DNA of 64,000 nucleotides from Chiua virens (Eukaryota; Basidiomycota; Agaricomycetes; Boletales; Boletaceae), in the NCBI GenBank assembly GCA_019787685.1, contig JAHNUO010000006.1, forward strand, positions 2,170,001-2,234,000, in the 5' to 3' direction. Positions within the stretch are counted from its first letter, which is position 1. The number at the start of each line of letters is the position of its first letter. Position numbers and translations under genes: made by a program. Shown here in pieces: positions 48,228 to 57,610 of the stretch. The notes below the pieces were generated by a model, which was given only the letters and a program-made list of their open reading frames with translations, was not told where the DNA came from and searched no databases.

Positions 48228-49937
48228 ATGAGGTTACCCCGGCGGGTGCCTTGGGCTCACATCAGCGAACTAGAGCAGGTGTGTTCATGGATTTACACGG
48301 ACGAAGAAGATCTCGAAGCCAAGACACTTGCTATCAATAGGGTAAGTTTCACCAGACTAGGCTCTTCCCCCAAGTCATTTCATCTAGTTATCAACATGGA
48401 AAGCAGTAACACCACTTCCTCACGCGCTCGATTCCGCCTTAGCCTTACTAGCAGCACGCGTGCTAGACGTAGCCTGCAGGGACATACTTTCCACTGGGAC
48501 CGCTCTCAGTCTTCGGCAGAGTTATGGGACAGCAATAATTCGGATGGTAAACGGGTTGGTCGATCCTTTGCAAACTGGAATATATGCAAGATCCATAGCT
48601 GCCATAGCAACTCAGCTTGGTTTGCCGTCCTGGCTCGTGGAGCTCAGGCACGCAGCGACTCATGAAGATTTACCCAGCCTTGAGCTCCTTAGAGAGGCTG
48701 CCAGCGAGGTAGCATGTTACCCCAATATTGACTTTCAATTCTGTTGATCTTTTCAATGTTCGCAGTCCCTCTCCTGGCTTCTCCACAATTATTTTCATCC
48801 AACTCTTAATCCTCCTGTAACCACGTCGACTTCATCTATGTCATTCCGCCCCTATTGCGCCTCTTTTAAAGTCGTATAAACTTCTTATGAAGACTGTCAC
48901 TCGAGATGGGTCGTTACGCAAACGATATCAAGACAAAATTGATGCAGTGATACGTGATATCGAACGTTGGATAACGGAAGCCAAGGTATCAATGGAACTT
49001 GCCGCCAACCCTCTTGGATGGGGATTCGACGATAATTCCGACGCTGCTCGCGAAAAGTGGGTATTGGAGAGTTTTTGTGATACGCTTTTCGAAAGAGGGG
49101 CGATTGTCCCCGTGTCTAAAAGGTGAGCAAGAATCGTCAACATTTACTTTGACCATCTGATCACTTCCGCAGAAAATGCCGTGCTCCAGCAGACCCCCTT
49201 TTCCCAACGACTCCTAGCCTTGCGCTGTGGACCCCACTCCTGGCGCAACTTCGGGCCACCCATACCATATTCCCATTTGTCTTCGTTGGTCGGATCATCT
49301 CAACTTTATTGGACGATCTGACCAGCTCAAACGAGGAAATGCACGTTATCGAGCTCGACGCTAGAATCTATCTGGGGACGGAGTTTACAATGAGTACCTT
49401 GCCCGTTGGGCGACATGGGCTGCACTGACTTGGACGGACGAATCTGAACCAGAAGTTGATTTGCGGAAAGAAATCATTCTTCAAGTTGCTCCGATATTCA
49501 TCCCTGGGCGTAGCTCCGGCCCCAAAGCAAAGATGTAAGGAGTTGCTCCATTTTCATGTATACTGATAATTTTCCTGGACAGTCTAAACGAACTCCTACA
49601 ATCAATTGCGGTAGGCTCCAAGGGTCTGGAGGAAAGCGTCGAGCTCCTGACTCGGAAGTGCGCTACGGCGGCCGTCCCGATCCAAGTACGGAGATACTTT
49701 TACCAGGTGATCTGATTCTGACCAACATAGCCCTGGAAAGCACATGATCTCGTGGAAATGGAGGAGCGCCTACAGTTCCTCATGGTAAATGAAATTCGAT
49801 CGGGACTTTCCGGGAACAGCGCTACTGTGATGGATGGTGCTACACGACCGGGGGGAATTCTAGCGCCTGGATGGAGGTTGTTAGATGACTGTAGCGACTG
49901 GACACCGATGCCCGATCGGTGTATATTCAAATTCTAG
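48228..49937 (+). CDS. las1: LAS1 pre-rRNA endoribonuclease
   Basis: HEPN nuclease that cuts ITS2 of pre-rRNA together with the GRC3 kinase; nuclear. Exons 48228-48341, 48388-48708, 48766-49122, 49173-49534, 49583-49685, 49731-49937, about 487 aa. N-terminal Las1 domain begins MRLPRRVPWAHISELEQVCS; the catalytic HEPN motif is present as ELRHAATHEDLPSL (Arg-His-x-x-Thr-His). An extra base at 48844 (TCA, extra T, TCC) and a missing base near 49375 break the frame; with both corrected the exon lengths sum to a multiple of three. C-terminus ends DDCSDWTPMPDRCIFKF. Confidence 0.9.
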
Positions 49938-50115
49938 TGGCACGTAAAGTACTTAGTGCATGACTCGTTGTCACGTCACACGTCACACCATTACAAGTTC
50001 CATGCTGTCCAGCTGGCGCAGCCAGCTGCGTATATGAGCATCTCATCACCGGTTAAGAAAGTGCCTCTCTGAGTCTGACCTTTTCCTTCACTCAACACGA
50101 GATCTTGTGCAGGCG

Positions 50116-51994
50116 ATGAAACTCAACTCACCCTTACCACAGACGCTACCCAAAGAATGCCAGAAAGCCGCAAAGATATGTAAGTTGAACCCCTTTAGCA
50201 ATATCCGCTTTCTGAACACTCCGCTATCCAGTTTCTTCCTTTGTTGATAGCAAGCATAATGGATTGGACGGTGTGAGTGCCTTTCCTGATCCGGTTATCA
50301 CGTATTCATGATCACGATCAGATCATTCCACGCAATGTTCTCGAACATGCAAAGGGATTCGCGATCTTCACTGTCTTCAAAGCTGGGTTCCTTTTCTCGG
50401 CACGGGGTGGAACCGGAATTGTTATCGCAAGACTCCCAAATGGATGTGAGTTTGAAAGTCAAGGATGCGTCCACGGCATTGATTACTGTACACGTTGTAG
50501 CTTGGTCTGCTCCCAGCGCCATCGGTACTGGTGGAGTAGGTGTTGGTGGTCAGGTCGGGGCAGAGATGACGGATTTTTTGATTGTTTTGAATTCCGCTGC
50601 CGTATGGTTATTCTTCAATGCGTCCTGAATTGTTGGCTGATAGCCATCCTTGACAGGCAGTTGTAAGTTCAAGTTCAACATGTGTCGCTTGTCTTACTTG
50701 AGTCATCGATAGACATCGTTCATGTCAGCTGGATCATTGACTCTAGGTGGGAACATGAGTGTTGCTGTCGGACCTTTAGGTCGGAATGGGGAGGCAATTG
50801 GTTCTTTGAATTCCAGTGGAAAGGTCGCTGCAATGCAAGCCACTGTTAATCACGTACCTTATCCACGCACTGACTTTGACAACAGGTATAGTTATTCGAA
50901 GACCCGGGGACTCTTCGGAGGCGTGTCCATTGAAGGATCCGTTATCGTGGAACGGCAAGATGCTAATGTTCTTGCATACCACAAAGACGTGACTGTCAGG
51001 ATGCTCCTTAGTGGAGCTGTGCCGTGTCCAACTTGGGCCGATCCCCTGGTGCAAGCTTTGGAATCATGCACGAGTGGTCATGGGGTTCGAAGATGGATCG
51101 ACGATCGGGCCGATGGTCAGACGCTATATGCATTCGGCAGTTCAAATGAAATGGGTGCAACCGTCTCACAACCGCAACAGTCTTCCGGTTTCCTAAGAAA
51201 GAAGAAGAAGAAACATACCGAATTTCCCCCGCGGCATTGGGGCACGCAGACCAGCTCTGGATCCTACTTCTCCGATGACGTCAATCGACCGCACTGGGAA
51301 GATGTCAATGAGCCATCCCGTTCTGCAGGCTTTGATGATGAATTTGATTCTGGGTCAAGCTCTGCACAAAAAACTCACCGCCCGTCGCGTAGCGTAGGAG
51401 CTTTAACGAGTATTCCTGTGGACTCCTACGATCCTGCATCCCCCTTCAACTCGCTTCCACCTTTCGATTCAGTTCGCTCGACCCTCTCGGATACGACAGC
51501 ATCGCATTCACGTTCCATGAGCGCTCCGAAGCTGAAATATCCGGAAGAACTAAGGGATAATTTAGCTGGTTATTCGGACCCATTCTTCCCTAACCCGCCG
51601 CCCCCGGAGTACGACCACGAATACGACCATGACACCGTTGAGTCCCCACCACCGCACTTTAAGACAAAGCCGGAGTTGAGCAAGCCACTTTCTCCTCACG
51701 AAGGCGTTGCCCGTGCAATTGCGTTATATGAATTTAAAGCAGTCGAGGTTCGTAGTCTCAGCTATTGAATGACTAGGTATCAGTACGTTAACCCATGACA
51801 GGCGGGTGACTTGTCGTTCTCAAGGGGGGATGTAATAATTGTCACTCGAAAGAGTGATAGTACGGATGATTGGTGGGATTCGTCATTTTCAAGCTGAAGC
51901 ACTTAATGACTCGATAGTTCAATTATCCAGGTGGAAGGGCAAGCTCGATGGTAAAGAAGGAATATTTCCTGCCAATTTTGTAGAAATCGTCTAA
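50116..51994 (+). CDS. ysc84: YSC84/LSB-like SYLF-SH3 protein
   Basis: Actin-patch and lipid-binding protein of endocytosis. Nine exons: 50116-50179, 50232-50272, 50322-50445, 50501-50601, 50657-50662 (6-nt microexon), 50713-50834, 50886-51747, 51802-51872, 51931-51994, giving 484 aa. N-terminal SYLF domain starts MKLNSPLPQTLPKECQKAAK and contains IPRNVLEHAKGFAIFTVFKA, SARGGTGIVIARL, GGQVGAEMTDFLIVLNSA, SFMSAGSLTLGGN and YSYSKTRGLFGGVSIEGS. A Pro/Ser-rich linker leads to a C-terminal SH3 (AIALYEFKAVEAGDLSFSRG, DDWWKGKL, GIFPANFVEIV). The sixth intron (50835-50885) has a GC donor and a length divisible by three without stops, so it could be retained. No frame break. Confidence 0.93.
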
Positions 51995-52218
51995 CAAATT
52001 ACTGCGGGTGTGATTGTATATCTATCATGTATGTATTGATTTCCTTGCTACAGAGCAGAGTTGTCGGTCACTGTGATTTTGGCCGGGTGTGATCGTCGCG
52101 TGTGTGATACTGTCACAACATGTTACGGGCACGTGGCGACGCGAATACTATAAGCCGAGTCGCGTCTTACCACACCTTTCCTACCGCGACTCACTTGTCA
52201 CCTCACAAGTAAGTGATC

Positions 52219-54703
52219 ATGCCAAAAGCTTCGCGGAAATGCTACGCCGTACGTGTGGGCCGTGAGGGTCCGAAGATATATGATACCTGGGAAGAAGTGA
52301 GTTCGGCGAATCCTCGTTTGCTTTCTCGAGGTTACTGAAAGAACCAATAGTGCAAGGCCAACGTAGGTCCTCGTCCAATTAATCTCTCATTTTATTTTTC
52401 ATGTCGTTCGTAGGTTTCGAGATGGCCCAGTGCTGTATTTAAGAGCTTTACGTGTCGAGGAGATGCAGAACAATGGGTTTCTACACCACACCGCTTAGAA
52501 CGTACGTTTGGATGTGAATGTCCGGCACCCCTTTCTATGTTTTCTCTGACTCGTTTCCTGACAGGTGGACCTTCTATTACCAACAAATCACCCGTGCAGG
52601 CTAACTCGGCACCACCAGCCCCTGACCCTTCCGCTGGATGTTGGGATGAGATCCCGGTTCCTGTAGTCGATGCACCCACTATCGACCTATCCAGGGAACA
52701 AATGATTGTCCTGGAGATGGTAAAGAGGAGGGAAAGTGTTTTTTTTACTGGATCCGCTGGTAACGATAGATGCTTCTCATCCTAATGATGTCTTGACTGT
52801 TTGCAGGTACAGGAAAGTCTGTATTACTTCGGGCCATTATTGATGCTTGTGGAGGGAGAGGGTGTCCCACCCTTGCTATCACCGCATCCACTGGCATCGC
52901 TTCGGTCAACATTGGGGGTACGACGTTGCATTCATGGGCTGGCATTGGCCTTGGACGAGAAGATGCAAAGAAGCTTGCAGGCAAATTTCTTGGCCAGGAA
53001 AAGCTTAGAAGTGTACTTGATCGCTGGCGAAGTGTGAAGACCATCATTATAGATGAAAGTACGCAAAGCCTACACGCACGCATTATTTGTTCATGATCTT
53101 CATATTCATCTCCAGTATCTATGATTGATGGGACCCTCTTTGATAAGCTGGTAGGTATCTGTTTGAGATTGACCGTATTTTACTGATCAATGTCAAGGAA
53201 AATATTGCTCGAATACTGAGGGACAGTGATAAACCATTTGGTGGTATACAGGTATTTCACACCGTCTTTGTTTCCCTAGTATGCTCATACTGTTGTCAGC
53301 TTGTCTTGTCTGGTGATTTTTTCCAGCTCCCACCGGTCCCCGACCGCGACAAAGACAGGAAGCCTATTCCACCTGTCTTTGCCTTTGAGGCACAGAGTTG
53401 GAACCGATGTATCGAACGTCCTATTGTGCTGAACAAGGTATTTCGGCAGAAAGAGCAAGGTATTGTTATTCTTTCCTCGAGGAATGACGGATTCATGGAC
53501 CTGGTGCTACAGTATTTGTAGATATGTTAAATAGCATGCGTTTGGGGAATTTGGACGACCATGACATTCGAGCGTTCCAGAAACTTTCCAGACCACTACA
53601 TTACGAGGATGGCATTGGACCAACACAATTGTATTTATAATTTCAATCTCTTTAAGCGTACGTTGACGCTATTGCAGATATCCGACTCGTTTTGAGGTCG
53701 ATCGCGCAAATGACTCGAGGCTTCAAGCACTTGCTGGTCAGGCGATACAGTATAACGCTACTGATGTTCCAGGCCGTGATTCAAATGGTCGCCCGGTATC
53801 AGGAGAACAGATGCAGAGCTTGTTAAGTCGGCTTGTCGCTCAGCAGTTCATTCAACTCAAGGTTTGTTCTCATATCGTGCCAATGATGTTCACTCAAACG
53901 CCATACAGGTTGGTGCCCAGGTTATGCTAATCAAGGTATATCACATATTCTATCACCTTTCCTATCGGTCACACCTTCCACAGAACATGGTTCAAGGAGA
54001 GTTGATAAACGGATCGGTTGGCCAAGTCGTCAAGTTTTGCACCTCCCAGGAAGCAATGCAAAACAAGATGGAAATCGCCACGGAGGAGGGACTCCGTGGT
54101 TCCGAGCGTGACGCGAAACAGGCGGCTGCAAGATATGATGGCTTGCTGTGGCCTGTCGTTCGGTTCACGAACTGGGAGGGTGTTGGTCTGTGTACCAACC
54201 GATTTTACAGTGGACAATGCATTGGGAGAGATGGAGGTTAGACGTCGACAGGTTTGTTATATTTAATGCCAAGTTGGCTTCTTGCTGAAGTATTGGCTTT
54301 CAGGTTCCGTTGATCCTTGCGTGGGCATTGAGTATTCATAAGTCCCAAGGACAAACGCTCGAACGCGTGAAAGTGGACTTGGGTCGTACTTTTGAGAATG
54401 GCCAAGGTCAATATTTTTCGTGATCGACTGGAAATAGTTCTTTGACCTCACTCAGTCTACGTAGCTCTCTCCCGGGCGACGAGTATGTCTACTCTCGAAA
54501 TCCTCAATTTTGATCCTAGCAAGTGAGCGAAGTTAATCTACAAATATGTATGATACTAAATCACTGTCCTCAGAGTGACGGTTCATCCTCGAATTCTATC
54601 ATGGCATAAGGATTTCGAACAACAAGAATTGATGGAGATTGATTCCGCTGGACAGGAATGGTCTGGTATTGACGTTGATGATGAAGAGGATTTGTGGGAT
54701 TGA
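52219..54703 (+). CDS. PIF1-family DNA helicase A with N-terminal RNase H1-type hybrid-binding domain
   Basis: About 589 aa in 15 exons. Residues 1-55 match the RNase H1 N-terminal (viroplasmin-like) fold that binds RNA:DNA hybrids: [21 protein letters not shown], then AVFKSF and AEQWV, with the Trp and Phe-Lys positions kept. The helicase core follows: [28 protein letters not shown] (Walker A), IIIDEISMIDG (Walker B), [49 protein letters not shown] and [10 protein letters not shown]. Exon 2 is only 12 nt (52351-52362). One extra base at 54185 breaks the frame before [13 protein letters not shown]. The homologous gene B starts 190 bp downstream. Confidence 0.9.
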
Positions 54704-54892
54704 GAACTGCTTCAGCTGAATGTACATACTAGCCGATGATCTGACACGAAACCCTCGGAAGTTGAAAATGAAAGTTACGTACTTGCGTGCACTTCTTGCA
54801 GGCTTCGTTCACATGCATGCGGTTCCATCATCTAGCACACAGCCGTCGTGTGCTCGGTGTTTGCCAGCTTGCTTGCTGTTTCTCTCGAAGCC

Positions 54893-57524
54893 ATGAACGT
54901 CAATAATAATAGAAAATATTACGCAGTCCGTATTGGCCGCGAGGGTCCCCGTTTATACGACAACTACCTTGAGGTGAGTGGCTTGCCAGCACTCCCGAGT
55001 CAAAGCGCACGGAGTTGTTGGCTTAGGGTCTTTCTAGTTCGCAGCTGCAGTGGGTACTATACCGTGGATCGCATTGGGGATACTGTTAAACTTAACACGA
55101 AGTTTTGCAGACTCTCGGGCTCAGCGGTGCCAGCGCCAAAGGATTCGACAATATCCGCGACGCTCAAGATTGGTTGACAGGATATCCGTTTCAAGGCGTG
55201 TTGCCCACAGCGACGACAGTTCATAATACGAGTAAGCATTCTTTTCCGCGACGTGCAATTGAAGGTTCCCGTACGGCACCAGGGAATCCAACATCCCTCT
55301 GGTCGTCTTCTTACCTGATGACTAGATATCAATCTCAATGTGAACGTGTCTAATGGAACGAACGTCAATGCGACTCCTGCTGCTCCTCCGACGTCGATAC
55401 CACCATCTAACACTCCCTTATTTTTCGATGACGATGACGACGAGTATCCCGAGTTCGACTTAATGCAGGATATTTCATGGGACCCTGACCCAATTCGAAT
55501 CAAGGAAGAATCGCTCCTTCCACCACCACAGCCAGAACCTTCCGTCGAACTCTCGGACGAGCAGAAAAGCATTCTCAAGCTGGTCAAGTCCGGCCGAAAT
55601 ATCTTCTTTACTGGACCAGCTGGTGACGTCGCGCCTGGGGGCTACCCACGTTGATCAGTTCATTCACCGTTCATTTTGCAGGTACCGGAAAGTCGGTTCT
55701 ACTTCGAGCCATAATTAGTTATCTACACTCAGTACACGGTCCTGGTGTTGCGATCACCGCTCCGACTGGGATCGCTGGTCTGAATATCGGCGGGCAGACG
55801 ATCCACTCCTGGGCGGGCATCGGTTTTGGGAAAGAGCCGGTCGAGCAGCTTAAATTCCGTCTGAACAGAGATGCGAAAATGCGGTGGATTGAGGCCAAAG
55901 CACTTGTCATCGACGAAGGTGAATCTACCGCCTCTTGTCTGACGAGGCTAGAATGACTCATTTTTGCGTCAGTTTCGATGTTAGATGGGCGCTTATTTGA
56001 TAAGTTGGTGTGTCTGATTACCCTTGCACCATTCGACTGCATGCCCACAGTCATGTAGGAAGAGATTGCACGCTTCGTGCGAAAGGTGAACCTGCCGTTT
56101 GGCGGCATCCAGGGGAGTTCGATCCACTCGTCACTCAAATGGTAAACTTGATACCTTTCTAGCTCATTACCTCGGGCGACTTTTTCCAGTTGCCTCCCGT
56201 GCCTGAACAAGATTCAACCAGTATAATCCAGGCTACGTTCGCATTCCAAGCTCGGAAGTGGCGTCGGTGCATTGACCACATGGTAAAACTGAACAAAGTT
56301 TTCCGTCAGAAAGACAACAGTACGCAATCCTGTTTACCACCCCATATCTGATGGGGTTGACATTTTTCCCAGAGTTCATCGACATGCTCGCCTCAATGCG
56401 AACCGGTGAGCTAACTGACTGGCATATAGAGGAGTTTCAAAAGCTTTGTCGTGCACTACTCTATAACGATGGCATCAGTCCGACGCAGTTGTATGCGTTC
56501 ACTTTGACACTCGGAGTATCTTCATCATAAATATTCTATCTAGATTTCCTCTCAAATCTCAAGTGGAGTCACACAACCTCCTGTGCCTCAACGAACTCTC
56601 GGGCCCATCAGTCGTGTATGACGCGATGGATTCTCGTGGGTACGACATACACGAAAATCGTCTCACACCGAAACAAGCAGAGAAGTTGCTCGAAAGGCTT
56701 GTATGTCCGAAGAAAGTCCCCTTAAAAGTGGGGGCTCAGGTGATGTTGCTTCGTGTATGCGTCTTTCCAGCCGTACCTCCCTTGTTCGCCACCCTCACGT
56801 CTCCCTTACAACCCTAGAACACGCTCCAAGGCGCGCTCGTCAACGGATCGCTCGGTCAGGTCATCGAGTTTATCAGCGTTCACGAAGCGCAAAAACGCCA
56901 CATTGATATGGCCGACATGGAACGACGCAAGGACGGCCAGAAGTCTACCGTCGTGATGTCGTGGGATGCCAAGGAAACCGATCCGGGCCTTATTGCGCTG
57001 GACAACCATTCGTTTACAAAGGACCAGCTATGGCCTCTCGTCAAGTTTACAAACGGCAGAAGTCTCTTGTGTTCCCCGGTCGAGTTTACAGGTCGAGGGT
57101 CTCAAAGGCAACGTCGAGGCACGACGACTTCAGATCCCGCTCGCGCTCTCGTGGGCAATGTCGATACATAAATCGCAAGGACAGACGCTGAGCCGGGTCA
57201 AGGTCGACTTGGGTCGGATATTCGAGAAGGGTCAAGGTAAACCTGATGGATCTCGAGTCTCGTCATCCTGTTCACATCTAGTCCAGCATATGTTGCAATT
57301 TCACGCGCTACCTGCATGGAAGGTTTGGAGATTCTCAATTTCGACCCTGAAAAGTAGGTCGATGCAAGGTTGTCTCGCACAAGTATTAATTGCTTTATCC
57401 AAGGGTGATGGCCCATCCGGATGTCATCGAATGGCAAAAACAATGGGACGAGGAAAGAAACCAAGAGGAAGAGATGGACAGTGATTGGGCCGTGTCACAA
57501 TGGCACGACTCGTTCCACGAATAG
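54893..57524 (+). CDS. PIF1-family DNA helicase B with diverged RNase H1-type N-terminal domain
   Basis: Tandem paralogue of A, about 642 aa in 13 exons, with several identical exon lengths (12, 35, 54 and 118 nt). N-terminus [32 protein letters not shown] has the same fold pattern, but Trp and Phe of the hybrid-binding face are replaced by Tyr and Ala. An acidic insert ([15 protein letters not shown]) precedes the core: [90 protein letters not shown]. The intron after exon 7 (56113-56162) starts GGGAGT instead of GTGAGT. One extra base at 57091 breaks the frame before [12 protein letters not shown]. Confidence 0.9.
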
Positions 57525-57610
57525 CTATGTGAATACAAAATATACCATACCTCTAAGACCGATAAAATTTATAAAGCCCCAAAAAGCGTCACTTCGAATT
57601 GGAAGACATG

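Noticed and set aside
1164..57091. Programmed +1 frameshifting as the reason for the many extra bases
   Set aside because: The codons before and after the shifts share no slippery motif or stop codon, shifts cluster in one part of dynein, deletions occur too, and orthologous families have no frameshift at these points.
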